From: Gammaproteobacteria bacterium
Lineage (GTDB): Bacteria > Pseudomonadota > Gammaproteobacteria > Pseudomonadales > Porticoccaceae
Direction of reading: 5' to 3'
Assembly: GCA_016708925.1 (NCBI GenBank)
Contig: JADJET010000006.1
Coordinates: 164,027 to 228,026 of the forward strand
Length of the DNA: 64,000 nt
The position numbers and the translations under genes are program-made. This document shows positions 28,401-36,704 of the stretch, piece after piece (positions within the stretch are counted from its first letter, which is position 1; each line of letters begins with the position of its first letter). The notes beneath the pieces were generated by a model. The model saw only the letters and a program-made list of their open reading frames with translations, had not been told where the DNA came from and made no database searches.

Positions 28401-28631
28401 GTAGCCGAAGGGCACGCGCAGCTCGTGCAGCAGCGCGCCATCGACGAAGCGCGTGTCCTTGGTGGTGCTGTCGAGCTTGTACTCGGGGATAAAGACCAGA
28501 TCGTGCTGCCGGCCCCAGCCCTTGAGCAAATCCTTGAAGGCCTCGCGCACTACCGATTCGCGGTGGGTGCCGCCGACTTTTATGAGTACGTCGAGCTGGG
28601 CGAGGTACTGGTTGATGAGAACCTGGCTCAT
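25494..28631 (-). CDS. Single-chain restriction-modification protein (N6-adenine methyltransferase with type ISP C-terminal domain)
   Basis: 1045 residues. An N-terminal PD-(D/E)xK nuclease signature is seen: Asp64 in FVDG, Glu79 and Lys81 in YWEAKD. A helical spacer follows to about residue 300. The amino-methyltransferase core has the SAM motif DPATGTGTF (339-347) and the catalytic NPPY (452-455). A long C-terminal specificity domain resembles that of type ISP enzymes. The SF2 helicase found between nuclease and methylase in LlaGI/LlaBIII is absent, so it should act like a type IIG enzyme without translocation. A proline/glycine/serine linker at about residues 842-864 (GSPGSPGRASTSSART) looks inserted. 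It lies 37 bases behind an acyl-CoA dehydrogenase gene. Confidence 0.88.
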   Translation of the reverse strand: MSQVLINQYLAQLDVLIKVGGTHRESVVREAFKDLLKGWGRQHDLVFIPEYKLDSTTKDTRFVDGALLHELRVPFGYWEAKDAKDDLDAEIAFKFKRGYPQDNIIFEDSTQAVLIQNRNEVMRCGVTDVKALEKLLKLFFAYERAEIADFRKAVVQFKTDLPAVLDALRSMIEAQHASNTAFREASSAFLTHAQEAINPALTAADVREMLIQHILTEEIFAKVFDSEFHRDNNVARELYKLEETFFTGSLKKTTLKGLEAYYSAIRAAAAQIGSHHEKQTFLKLIYENFYKVYNPKAADRLGVVYTPNEIVRFMIEGADWLCEKHFGRNLIDKNVEILDPATGTGTFICELLEHFRGQPAKLAHKYREELHANEVAILPYYVANLNIEATYAAITGEYEEFKNLCFVDTLDNVGLHTAAHGVTHDLFGSVSEENVARIKRQNARKISVIIGNPPYNANQANENDNNKNREYPAIDQRIKHTYIAASTAQKTKLYDMYARFFRWASDRLAADGVLAFITNRSFIDSRTFDGFRKTVAQEFSEVYVVDLGGDVRANPKLSGTKHNVFGIQTGVAISFFVKRDGAAGKKGARVFYARRPEMETAEEKLAWMGSARASALEFEEVRPDAKGYWINQTHNDFDSLIPLGSKAMKTAKGGAQARAVFQLFSQGVKTNRDEWVYDLNSDALRLRVEYLLNSYNSERGRLFGKATGADLADQLSTEIKWTRKLKKLLAENKVVRFDENRVVRAQYRPFVCQLLYFARELNEDWYQLEQIFRGVPNPTIAFLSVFSSNPLAAMAITDPFDYCLLKMGNGGTECLPLYRYDHAGNRIENITDWALNQFKKHYSPGSPGSPGRASTSSARTAKTRPITKEAIFHYVYAVLHDPLYREKYAINLKREFPRIPFYPDFWQWADWGKALMDLHIGYESVELWPLTRTDVLDDKARAAGQSPKAMLKADKDSGLIRLDSETILAGIPPAAWDYRLGNRSALEWILDQYKEKTPKDPTIRQKFNTYRFADHKEQVIDLLQRVTRVSVETMDIVARMKGAAR

Positions 28632-28668
28632 GGGCAGGGCGTCGGTATAGGTGGGGGGAAGGCGTTAG

Positions 28669-29844
28669 TCATGGAGATGAGTACCCGACAGCGGCGCCCG
28701 AGCCCACCGCCCCCATCAACAACTCCGCCAGCTTCGCGCGCTGATAACTCCCATCCCCATAAAACATCTGGTTGTGCTTCTGCCGCTTGGTATAGAGGTG
28801 CACCGCGCATTCCCAGGTAAAGCCGATGCCGCCGTGGAACTGGATGGCGCGGTTCGATGCGTAGGCAGCGACATCGGCGGCGGCGGCCTTGGCCATGCGC
28901 GCGTAGGCGGGTGCCCGCTCCGGTTCGGAGTCCACCGCGCAGGCGGCGTTGTAAACCAGGGATTTGGCCTGGTCGAGGGCGATCATCAGATTGACGAGCG
29001 GGTGTTTGACGGCCTGAAAATAGCCGATCTGATGGCCGAACTGTTCGCGCAGCCGGGCGTATTCGGCGGTGGTCTGCAACAGCCATTCGGCGGCGCCGCA
29101 CATATCCGCCGCGATGATAGTGAGCAGTGCGGGTTCGGCGGCGGCGAGTGCGGCCGCGCCTTTGCCCGGCGCGGCGAGCACTTGGCCTGGCGCCACGGCG
29201 ACGTTGTCAAACTGGACATGAGCCTGATCGCGGGTCAGATCGATGATGGCGTCCGGTACGATGTCGACGCCCGCGCTGTTCACCGGCACGGCGCAGAGCG
29301 CGATGCCGTCGGCACTCGCGGCTTTCACGATCAGCACGTCGGCCTTGCGGGCGTCCTGCACGAACCAGGCGCTGCCCTGGAGTTTGCCGCCTTCGAGGCG
29401 CACAGCGCAGGCGTCGATTTCCCAGGCGCCGCTGCGGGGTGTGGTGGCCAGCGTCGCGGCGCGGCCCGTGGCGATTTCGCCGAGCAGCTTGCGCGCGGGT
29501 TCGCCGCCGCATTCGCGCAGTACCAGCGTCGCGAGCGCGGTGGCGATAAAGGGCGAGGGCAGCGCAGCGCGGCCGACTTCCTCGGCGAGACCGGCGAGGG
29601 CGGCGAGCTTCATGCCCATGCCGCCGTCGGCCTCGGGCACCGCCACCGTGGTCCAGCCCAGCGCGACGATCTGGCGCCACAGGTTCTGGTCCCAGTCGCA
29701 GGCAGGCGTTCGGTAGGGGTCGGAATTCGCCGCGACCAGACGGTGCAGTTTGTCGGTGGGCAAATGGTCGGCGAGAAATTTGCGCGCGGTGTCGCGCAGC
29801 ATGGCGGCATCGTCGTCGAAGCCGAAATCCTTGGGCTGGGTCAT
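28669..29844 (-). CDS. Acyl-CoA dehydrogenase (first of a pair)
   Basis: 391 residues, normal length. The N-terminal helical domain includes RDTARKFLADHLP, the middle beta domain includes LVRGQAHVQFDNVAV-type strand with FDNVAV, and the C-terminal helical domain ends with FHGGIGFTWECAVHLYTKR. The GFTWE motif marks the group in which paired subunits occur. It uses FAD to introduce a double bond alpha-beta to an acyl-CoA thioester. It follows the second dehydrogenase gene by 54 bases in the same operon, with a sodium symporter upstream. The pairing suggests an alpha2beta2 enzyme like the FadE pairs of steroid degraders; that is inference. Confidence 0.9.
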   Translation of the reverse strand: MTQPKDFGFDDDAAMLRDTARKFLADHLPTDKLHRLVAANSDPYRTPACDWDQNLWRQIVALGWTTVAVPEADGGMGMKLAALAGLAEEVGRAALPSPFIATALATLVLRECGGEPARKLLGEIATGRAATLATTPRSGAWEIDACAVRLEGGKLQGSAWFVQDARKADVLIVKAASADGIALCAVPVNSAGVDIVPDAIIDLTRDQAHVQFDNVAVAPGQVLAAPGKGAAALAAAEPALLTIIAADMCGAAEWLLQTTAEYARLREQFGHQIGYFQAVKHPLVNLMIALDQAKSLVYNAACAVDSEPERAPAYARMAKAAAADVAAYASNRAIQFHGGIGFTWECAVHLYTKRQKHNQMFYGDGSYQRAKLAELLMGAVGSGAAVGYSSP

Positions 29845-29898
29845 GGTGCGGGTCTCGTGTTTCCTGATCTGGATTTTTTTTAGGTAGTCGGCAGTTAT

Positions 29899-31134
29899 CT
29901 ATTTCGATTTGGCCAACCCCAGCACCCGCTCGCCGAGGATGTTGCGCTGGATCTCGTTGGTGCCGGCGGCGATGGTGACGCCGTAGGAATTCATGTAGCC
30001 GAGCGCCCACTCGCCGCCGTCGGGGGCATTGGCATCGCTGAACGCGAACGAGCTCGCGGCACCCTGGATTTCCATGGCGAGCGCGCAGGCATCCTGGCGA
30101 ATCTCCGACATCACCAGCTTGGCCTGCAGTGGAATCCGCTGCGGGTGCTCGCACAGTGCCGGCACCCGTGCGCGGCGCGCGCCCTGGCGTGAGCCTTCCT
30201 GACGGATGATGAGTTGCATGATGCGGTCGCGCAGCACCGGATCGTCCGCCGCGGTCTTGCCGGCGCGCGGCGATGTACGCGCCAGATCGATAAGGCCGTA
30301 GGCATCGGCGATCTGGCGGTCGGGATCGCCGCCGCGCCCGCTCGATGGCGTCACCATGGGCCCCGCGCCGCGCTCGTGCAGCAGCGTGGTCTGCGCTACC
30401 TGCCAGCCCTGGCCGACAGCGCCGACGCGGTAGTCGTCGGGAATTTCCAGGCCGTCGAAGAACACCTCGTTGAAGCCGGTCTCGCCGGTGATCTTGATCA
30501 GCGGCCGCACCGTCACCGCGCGGCCGAGTTCGGCCTTGATGGGCACCACGAAGTAGGTCATGCCCTCGTATTTGTTCGTCCGGTCGCTGCGCGCGAGCAG
30601 GATCATCCAGTCGGCGAAATGGGCGAGCGAGGTCCACACCTTGTGGCCGTTGATCACCCAGCGCTCGCCGCGCCGCTCGGCGAAGGTCTGCACATTGGCG
30701 AGATCGGAGCCGGCGCCCGGCTCGCTGAAGCCCTGGCACCAGATGTCGGCGCAGGAAAACAGGCGCGGCAGCAGGGTTTCGCGCACGGTCTGCGTACCGT
30801 GAAGGTGGATGGTGGGCGCGGCCATGCCGAGCCCGAGAATGTTGGGCAGAAACGGGCGCCCGGCGCGCTGCATCTCCTGGTTGGCGACGATCTGGCAATC
30901 CTTGCGCCCGCCGCCACCTTCGGCCACCGGGTAGTCGCAGCCGATCAGGCCGGCCGCGTAGGCCAGGCGCTGCCACTCGCGCAGATAGTCGAGCTGCGCT
31001 GTGTGCATGATCTCGATGGCGGACTGCGGCAATCGCACCGGCGCGTCGGGTAGCGGGTTGGCGGTGAGCCAGGCGCGGCAGTGACTGCGAAACTCCGCTT
31101 GTTCAGGGGTGTCCCTGCTGCGTTCTTCGGACAT
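29899..31134 (-). CDS. Acyl-CoA dehydrogenase (second of a pair)
   Basis: 411 residues. Motifs: QGFSEPGAGSDLANVQT for the flavin-binding middle domain, WVINGHKVWTSLAHFADWM, TGFNEVFFDGLEIPDD, and the C-terminal AGTNEIQRNILGERVLGL that closes over FAD. This is the FadE-type long chain-like group. It differs from its neighbour in having the TNEIQRNIL ending where the other has GFTWE, the complementary pattern found in heteromeric acyl-CoA dehydrogenases. It begins 15 bases behind the symporter stop, so it is in one operon with it. Oxidation of an imported carboxylate after CoA activation is likely, but no CoA ligase is in the window. Confidence 0.92.
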   Translation of the reverse strand: MSEERSRDTPEQAEFRSHCRAWLTANPLPDAPVRLPQSAIEIMHTAQLDYLREWQRLAYAAGLIGCDYPVAEGGGGRKDCQIVANQEMQRAGRPFLPNILGLGMAAPTIHLHGTQTVRETLLPRLFSCADIWCQGFSEPGAGSDLANVQTFAERRGERWVINGHKVWTSLAHFADWMILLARSDRTNKYEGMTYFVVPIKAELGRAVTVRPLIKITGETGFNEVFFDGLEIPDDYRVGAVGQGWQVAQTTLLHERGAGPMVTPSSGRGGDPDRQIADAYGLIDLARTSPRAGKTAADDPVLRDRIMQLIIRQEGSRQGARRARVPALCEHPQRIPLQAKLVMSEIRQDACALAMEIQGAASSFAFSDANAPDGGEWALGYMNSYGVTIAAGTNEIQRNILGERVLGLAKSK

Positions 31135-31149
31135 GGGGTGGTTTTCCTG

Positions 31150-32925
31150 TCAGTGGTGGTGAGCGATGCCGGCGCCGGAGGGAATGCGGATGTCATCCAC
31201 CATTTCCTGTACGGCGATGGGTGGCGGCGCGGTGACACGGCTGATGGCGATGGCCACTGCCGTGTTCAGTAGCGCGCCCAGGGCGCCGATGCCGGTTGGT
31301 GAAATGCCGAGCAGCCAGTGTTCAGGTTGGTTCAGCTCCGGCGCCACGAAGTTGAAGTAAACGATGTAGCCGAGCGTGAACGCGAGACCCGCCAGCATCC
31401 CGGTCACGGCGCCCGGCTGGTTGACGCGCTTGGAAAATATGCCGAGCACGATGGCGGGAAACAGCGTGGCCGCCGCCATACCAAAGGCGAAGGCGACGGT
31501 CTGGGCCACGAAGGCGGGCGGATTGATACCGAACCAGCCCGCCACCAGAATTGCCGCCACCGCGGCCAGCCGCGCGCACCGCAGCTCGGCGCGGTCGCTG
31601 ATGCTGGGTGCGAACGTGCGTTTGAGCAGGTCGTGGGACACGGAACTGGAGATGACCAGCAGCAGCCCGGCCGCGGTGGAGAGCGCGGCGGCGACGGCGC
31701 CGGCGGCGATCAGGCCGATCACCCAGCCGGGCAGGCCAGCGATTTCCGGATTCGCCATCACCATGATGTCGGGGTCCACGTAAAGCTCGTTGGCGTTGGC
31801 GCCGGGTGCATTGCCCAGCAGCCGCTCGCCGTGGCGACCGCGCGCTGCGGTGAATTCGGGTTTGGCCGGCGCGAAGGGCGCGCCAGCGCGATACTGGATG
31901 ATGCCGTCGTCGTTCTTGTCCTGCCAGGCGATCAGGCCGGTGTTCTCCCAGTTCTTCACCCAGGCCGGCGCGGTCGCATAGGCCGCTTCATTCACGCTTT
32001 CCGAGAGGTTGAGGCGCGCGAACACCGCCACCGCCGGGATCGTGGTGTACATCACGCAGATGAAGGCAAGCGCATAGCCCGCCGAACGGCGCGCATCCGA
32101 GACGCGGGGCACGGTGAAAAAGCGCACGATCACATGGGGCAGTCCGGCGGTGCCGATCATGAGCGCGGCCACGATGGCGACGGAATCGATGACGCTGCGG
32201 TGGCTCTGGGTATAGGCGCTGAAACCCAGTTCGACGGTCACCTGATCGAGCTTTTGCAGCACGGTCAGGCCGGAGCCGTCGTTGAGCCGGCTGCCGAAAC
32301 CGAGCTGCGGGATGGGGTTGTCGGTCCACATGATCGACAGGAACACCGCCGGCACCAGGAAGGCGAAGATCAGCACGCAGTATTGCGCCACCTGGGTGTA
32401 GGTGATGCCCTTCATCCCGCCCATCACGGCGTACACGAACACGATGGCCATGCCGACCACCACACCGGTGTCGATATCGACTTCGAGAAAGCGCGAAAAG
32501 ACGATGCCGACGCCGCGCATCTGGCCAGCAATATAGGTGAAGGAAATAAACAGCAGGCAGATCACCGCCACTACCCGCGCGGCATTCGAGTAATAGCGAT
32601 CGCCGATGAATTCGGGCACGGTGAAGCGCCCGAACTTGCGCAGATAGGGGGCGAGCAGCAACGCCAGCAGCACGAAGCCGCCGGTCCAGCCGATGATGTA
32701 GACCGACCCGTCGCGGCCCGCGAAGGCGATCAGTCCCGCCACCGACAGAAACGAGGCAGCGCTCATCCAGTCGGCCGCGGTCGCCATGCCGTTGACGATC
32801 GGATGCACGCCGCCGCCGGCGACATAGAACTCGCGGGTGGACGCCACCCGCGACCAGAAGGCGATGCCGATATAGAGTGCGAAGGAAAGTCCGACGAACA
32901 GAAAGCTGTAGCCTTGGGAGCTCAT
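31150..32925 (-). CDS. Sodium:solute symporter, large subunit (ActP-like, VC_2705 subfamily)
   Basis: 591 residues with about 13 membrane segments. SSS family marks: FYVAGGGVHPIVNGMATAADWMSAASFLS in helices 1-2, and GYALAFICVMYTT later. An extra soluble insert of about 70 residues follows helix 8 (NWENTGLIAWQDKNDDGIIQYRAG), a feature of the VC_2705-type carriers that work with a small DUF4212 subunit. Relatives move acetate, propionate or other short carboxylates with Na+. The start ATG overlaps the stop of the small-subunit gene by four bases (ATGA). The downstream dehydrogenase pair suggests the imported compound enters acyl-CoA oxidation. Confidence 0.92.
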   Translation of the reverse strand: MSSQGYSFLFVGLSFALYIGIAFWSRVASTREFYVAGGGVHPIVNGMATAADWMSAASFLSVAGLIAFAGRDGSVYIIGWTGGFVLLALLLAPYLRKFGRFTVPEFIGDRYYSNAARVVAVICLLFISFTYIAGQMRGVGIVFSRFLEVDIDTGVVVGMAIVFVYAVMGGMKGITYTQVAQYCVLIFAFLVPAVFLSIMWTDNPIPQLGFGSRLNDGSGLTVLQKLDQVTVELGFSAYTQSHRSVIDSVAIVAALMIGTAGLPHVIVRFFTVPRVSDARRSAGYALAFICVMYTTIPAVAVFARLNLSESVNEAAYATAPAWVKNWENTGLIAWQDKNDDGIIQYRAGAPFAPAKPEFTAARGRHGERLLGNAPGANANELYVDPDIMVMANPEIAGLPGWVIGLIAAGAVAAALSTAAGLLLVISSSVSHDLLKRTFAPSISDRAELRCARLAAVAAILVAGWFGINPPAFVAQTVAFAFGMAAATLFPAIVLGIFSKRVNQPGAVTGMLAGLAFTLGYIVYFNFVAPELNQPEHWLLGISPTGIGALGALLNTAVAIAISRVTAPPPIAVQEMVDDIRIPSGAGIAHHH

Positions 32926-33320
32926 CGGCGGCGCGGCTCCCCGGGCTGCGGCGCGAGGCCGTCGGGGTCGTCATCCACGCCGTGGGCGCGCTCGATGCGC
33001 GACATCCACAGGTGATACACGGCGATCAACGCCACAAACACCAGCATCGCGCCCTGCTGGGTGAACCAGAAGCCGAGTGGAAAGCCACCGATATGAAACT
33101 GATCGAGCCAGTCGCCGAGCACAATGCCGCAGCCGAAGGCGACGAACGCCCAGATGCCGAGCAAGGTGGTCAGCACCCGCAGATTCGCGCGCCAGTAGCG
33201 CCGCGCGCGGTCCTCCGCGAGCACTTCCACATCGTGATGGGAATGCGCGGGCAGGTTTTCCGCCGCATCGTGGCGATACACCGAATCCGTCTGCGCAGCC
33301 TGACGGTCGCCCTCGGCCAT
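32922..33320 (-). CDS. DUF4212 small subunit of sodium:solute symporter
   Basis: 132 residues. A charged N-terminal 40 residues is followed by YWRANLRVLTTLLGIWAFVAFGCGIVLGDWLDQFHIGGFPLGFWFTQQG-type sequence giving two transmembrane helices. The GGFPLGFWF..QG loop is characteristic of the solute:sodium symporter small subunit. It precedes and overlaps the large-subunit gene by four bases, the universal arrangement for this pair. It is probably required for stable assembly of the carrier in the cytoplasmic membrane. It is the first gene of the four-gene operon running to 28669. Confidence 0.93.
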   Translation of the reverse strand: MAEGDRQAAQTDSVYRHDAAENLPAHSHHDVEVLAEDRARRYWRANLRVLTTLLGIWAFVAFGCGIVLGDWLDQFHIGGFPLGFWFTQQGAMLVFVALIAVYHLWMSRIERAHGVDDDPDGLAPQPGEPRRR

Positions 33321-33418
33321 GTGTCCTCCTGTTTAGGGTTATCAGTTGTCGGCGCCGCACACTCGCAAGACGACTGGTGCTTGTCAACTTGGGCCAGGCA
33401 ACGTCGATTGGCAACCTG

Positions 33419-34174
33419 TTAGGCAACACCCACGACCTCTCCCAGCACGGCGCCGATGCTGGCGTGGAGCACGCAGTCGGCGAGTTCGTCCAGTTCGGTG
33501 GGTTCGCGGTTGATGATGGCCAGGCGCGCGCCCCGGCGTTTGGCGCGGGCGGGGAAGCCGGCCGCCGGATACACCACCAGCGACGACCCCAGCACCAGAA
33601 ACAGATCGCAGGCCAGCGTCGCCTGCTCGGCTTTGTGCATGGCGGCTTCCGGCATCGGCTGGCCGAAGGAGATGGTGGCGGTCTTGACCAGCCCCCCGCA
33701 ATTACCGCAGACCGGCAGGGTTTCGTCGCGGAGAAAAGCGGCGCGGATGGGTGCCAGGTCATGGCGTTCGCCGCAATCGAGGCAGTGGGCGTAGGTGGTA
33801 TTGCCGTGCAGTTCGATGACCTGGTCGTCGGGCACCCCGGCGGCCTGGTGCAGGCCGTCGACGTTCTGGGTGATGACGTTCGTTACCGCGCCCCGGCGCA
33901 CCAGCTCGGCCACGGCGCGGTGGCCGCGGTTGGGCCGCGCTGCGCGCAGGGATTCGTCAAACTGGAACTTGAGCCGCCAGGAATCGCGCCGCGCGCTCTC
34001 CGAGCGCAGGAAAGCGTCGAACATCACCGGTTTGTATCTGGACCAGATGCCGCCGGGACTGCGGAAGTCCGGAATGCCCGATTCGGTGCTGATGCCGGCG
34101 CCGGTGAACACCACCGCGTGGCGGGAGGCGGCCAGCAGCTGCGCCAACGTCTCGGTGTCGGGAGTCGCCGTCAT
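33419..34174 (-). CDS. NAD-dependent protein deacylase, sirtuin family
   Basis: 251 residues. NAD-binding motifs GAGISTESGIPDFRSPGG (residues about 24-41) and TQNVDGLH (about 102-109) are present, with catalytic His in ELHGNT. Zinc ligands form two pairs, CLDCGE and CGNCGG. FLVLGSSLVVYPAA and AIINREPTELD complete the Rossmann fold. The enzyme removes acyl groups from lysines using NAD+, commonly activating acyl-CoA synthetases in bacteria. That would fit the neighbouring symporter/acyl-CoA dehydrogenase operon, on the same strand and 98 bases away, but a direct link is not shown. It lacks the Tyr/Arg pair check for desuccinylase activity because I did not align it. Confidence 0.93.
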   Translation of the reverse strand: MTATPDTETLAQLLAASRHAVVFTGAGISTESGIPDFRSPGGIWSRYKPVMFDAFLRSESARRDSWRLKFQFDESLRAARPNRGHRAVAELVRRGAVTNVITQNVDGLHQAAGVPDDQVIELHGNTTYAHCLDCGERHDLAPIRAAFLRDETLPVCGNCGGLVKTATISFGQPMPEAAMHKAEQATLACDLFLVLGSSLVVYPAAGFPARAKRRGARLAIINREPTELDELADCVLHASIGAVLGEVVGVA

Positions 34175-34246
34175 GGCTCCTGCCTCGGATCAGGTGTCGG
34201 ACCGATGGTAGCACTGCCGGGAAGGCCCAGGTATAACGCCGCACCC

Positions 34247-35776
34247 TCAGAACGTCCCGCGCTCCCAGGGTCCGGTGATGGCGAAGGTGATGCCCGGGGT
34301 CTGGATATTGACGAACAGCCAGCGGCCGCCGGGATCGAAGCAGGCGCCGGTGAACTCCATGCGGCGGTAGTCGCCGGGCGCGATCCAGGACCGGGTCGGT
34401 GGGGCGCGGTCGAGCACCAGGTTGTTTTCGGCGAAGCCAAACGTGCGGCCCGTGGCATCCAGTCCGAGCATGCGGTTGCCCAATACGCCATTGCCGTCGC
34501 CGCGGCCACTTCCGTCCTCGCACAGCAGCAGGCCGCCGCGCGGGCTGATGGCAATGGTATCCGGACTATCCGCCGTCGCTTCGTCCGGCGCGACGAAGAT
34601 GGCGGTCAAGGTGCCGCGGTCGCTGCCTTGCGCCGGCTCGTCCTGATAAGCCCATACCGCTCCCGAGCCGGCCGCGCCGCCACTGGTGTCCACCATATAG
34701 ATCACGCCCTGGTGGTAATGGCAGCCCTCGCCGCGGCTGAAGCCAGCGGCGCCGCGCGCTTCGCCCTGCAAAAAGGGTCCCGACTTGCCGGCACCCCGGA
34801 TCTTCGGCAAGCCGGGAGCCGGCGCTTCGAGGCGTTCGGGGTCGGCGTCGGGATCGGGAATCGACACCCACTCGACAGCGAAAGTAGCGCCGATCTCGGG
34901 TTCGGTGAGATCGGCATTGTCGCGCCCGACCACCTTGAGCATGGCGAGCCGCCCGCCGGCCTCCAGCGCGCCGATGCGGGCCGCGCGGTCGTGGGGAGTG
35001 AAGCGGTAGAAACCGGAATGCGCGCCGTTGTCTTCGGTGAGATAGATCAGTCCGGTCGCCGGATCGCGCGCCGTGGCCTCGTGTCGCATCAAACCCATGT
35101 CGCGGATCGGGCGGGCGCTGGCGGGGCCGAATTCGGGTGCCGGCACCTCGAACACATAGCCGTGGTCGCGGGCGCCGATCAGCGAACCGCGCAGGACGAT
35201 CTCCTCGCAACTCAGCCAGGAGCCGAACCCGGTGGGGCCGCCGGAGCAGTTCACCAGGGTGCCGGCCAAGGTGGCGCGTGCGTCGATCAGTTCTCCTTCG
35301 CGAAAACGCAGGGCGGTGGTGCCGCCGCCGCTGCCGGCGATCCGGCCTGGCAGGACAAGGTTGTCGTAGCAGGGTGTTGCCGGTCCGCCGATGAAGGGCA
35401 TTGGCTTGCCGGGAGCGATGAGGCCACGTTCGTGATTGCGGATCAGGGTGATGTCTCCGCCCGGCCCGGTATGGATCACGCCCATGCCGTCGTGGCGGTC
35501 GGGGGTCGGGTAGCCATCGCTCATGGGGTCGCCAGACCAACCCGCCGAGGTGTAACTAAAGTCTGGCGGCAGCTTCAGCAGTGGCAGACCGGTGGCCCGG
35601 TCCGGGGTGGGCGCCGGGAGGCCGTACGGGCTTTCGCGCTGCAAGTCGCTACCTTTGTCCCGGAGTTTGCTGGCCTGCAGCCTGTACAGGATCGGCGCGA
35701 GCGCCACGCCGCCGGCACCGGCCGCCGCTCCCCACAACAGCCGGCGTCGCCCGAGATCAGTCCCGTGGTTTTTCAT
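34247..35776 (-). CDS. PhoX/DUF839 family protein with Tat signal
   Basis: 509 residues from ATG 35776 (AAGAGGC upstream). The N-terminus DLGRRRLLWGAAAGAGGVALAPIL is a twin-arginine signal, so the protein is exported folded. The body has the DUF839 beta-propeller features: PDRHDGMGVIHTGPGGDITLIRNHE, CSGGPTGFGSWLSCEE and SPRGGLLLCEDGSG. PhoX is a periplasmic Ca/Fe-dependent alkaline phosphatase; many DUF839 members are not proven phosphatases. Cofactor ligands could not be checked without alignment. It is on the minus strand between the sirtuin gene and an MBL hydrolase gene with short gaps (72 and 49 bases). Confidence 0.85.
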   Translation of the reverse strand: MKNHGTDLGRRRLLWGAAAGAGGVALAPILYRLQASKLRDKGSDLQRESPYGLPAPTPDRATGLPLLKLPPDFSYTSAGWSGDPMSDGYPTPDRHDGMGVIHTGPGGDITLIRNHERGLIAPGKPMPFIGGPATPCYDNLVLPGRIAGSGGGTTALRFREGELIDARATLAGTLVNCSGGPTGFGSWLSCEEIVLRGSLIGARDHGYVFEVPAPEFGPASARPIRDMGLMRHEATARDPATGLIYLTEDNGAHSGFYRFTPHDRAARIGALEAGGRLAMLKVVGRDNADLTEPEIGATFAVEWVSIPDPDADPERLEAPAPGLPKIRGAGKSGPFLQGEARGAAGFSRGEGCHYHQGVIYMVDTSGGAAGSGAVWAYQDEPAQGSDRGTLTAIFVAPDEATADSPDTIAISPRGGLLLCEDGSGRGDGNGVLGNRMLGLDATGRTFGFAENNLVLDRAPPTRSWIAPGDYRRMEFTGACFDPGGRWLFVNIQTPGITFAITGPWERGTF

Positions 35777-35825
35777 GGCCGATGCCTCTTGTTGTGGGTG
35801 GTGCGGGTCCGGCCGGGAGCCGGCG

Positions 35826-36578
35826 TCACAGGTGATCGAGAAGTCTCTTGCCTTCAAACTGGCTGCCGTGGCCGGGATAGACGGCGGTGGGATGCAGCGC
35901 CTTGAGACGGCGCAGGGTGCGTGCCATCTGGAGCGGGTTGGCATACACCGAGGGCGCCACCAGGTGGCCTTTGCTGCCGCTGCCGAGCAGGGTATCGCCG
36001 CTGATCAGGCTGCCGCTTGCGGCGTGGAAATAGCAGACACTGTCCCAGGAGTGGCCCGGGGTGTGGATCACCTGCCAGCCCGGAAACCCCGGCAGTTCGC
36101 GGTCGTGCTTGAGGCGATGGTCGGGTTTGCGGCGGCCGCTCTCCGCAGGCTCGGACGAGCCGTCAGCCGCCGGCGCGGGCAACCACATCGGCAGTGCCCT
36201 GGCGCGGGCGCCGCGGCTGGGGCTCGCGTACATGGCCCAGGCGCGCGGGCGCAGGCCTTCGAGCAGCGCGGTGATGGGTTTGATCACCAGGCCGGCCGGG
36301 TCTCCGACCAGGTGACGGCGCAGGGAATGGGTGGCGTGAGGAAAGCCGATCTGCGCGCCGCAGATCCGCGCCAGCGCGTTCACGCCGCCGCTGTGGTCCG
36401 GGTCGCCATGGGTGCAGACTACGAGACGGATAGCGGCGGGATCGCGGCCCAATACTTCGCGCACATGGCCGAGCACATACTTCTCGCCGCGCCAGGCGAC
36501 GTCGACCACGCAGAGGTCGGCATCCTGCTCAATGATGTAGCTGTTGACGAGCCGGCCTTTGACCTGATGAATGCGCAT
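35826..36578 (-). CDS. MBL-fold metallo-hydrolase
   Basis: 250 residues. Metal-binding motifs: THGDPDHSGG near residue 57 in place of the standard HxHxDH, so the second His is Asp; HTPGHSWDSVCY near 167; SGDTLLGSG near 190; and YPGHGSQ near 232. This variant of the first motif is known in some hydrolases, but changes the metal site. An unusual 60-residue insert with Pro/Ala/Ser/Arg-rich sequence lies between residues 105 and 160. The substrate is not predictable; thioesters and lactones are common for the fold. It is divergent from the VOC gene, with 126 bases between the starts. Confidence 0.85.
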   Translation of the reverse strand: MRIHQVKGRLVNSYIIEQDADLCVVDVAWRGEKYVLGHVREVLGRDPAAIRLVVCTHGDPDHSGGVNALARICGAQIGFPHATHSLRRHLVGDPAGLVIKPITALLEGLRPRAWAMYASPSRGARARALPMWLPAPAADGSSEPAESGRRKPDHRLKHDRELPGFPGWQVIHTPGHSWDSVCYFHAASGSLISGDTLLGSGSKGHLVAPSVYANPLQMARTLRRLKALHPTAVYPGHGSQFEGKRLLDHL

Positions 36579-36704
36579 GGCTGGGATCGGGTTGCGGTCG
36601 CGTCGCGGACCGCGATTCTAGCAGGCCGCCCGCGCGCAGGTGGCTGCCTCGCAGCGGATGGTTCGCGCGCAATGCAAGCAATGCTGTAAAGGAGACAGGC
36701 ATCC

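Noticed and set aside
31318..33015. 565-codon plus-strand frame opposite the symporter
   Set aside because: Composition artefact (His/Arg/Gln-rich) opposite a clear SSS transporter.
33077..35905. 942-codon plus-strand frame opposite DUF4212, sirtuin and PhoX-like genes
   Set aside because: It covers three well-supported minus-strand genes and their gaps, and has no recognisable domain.
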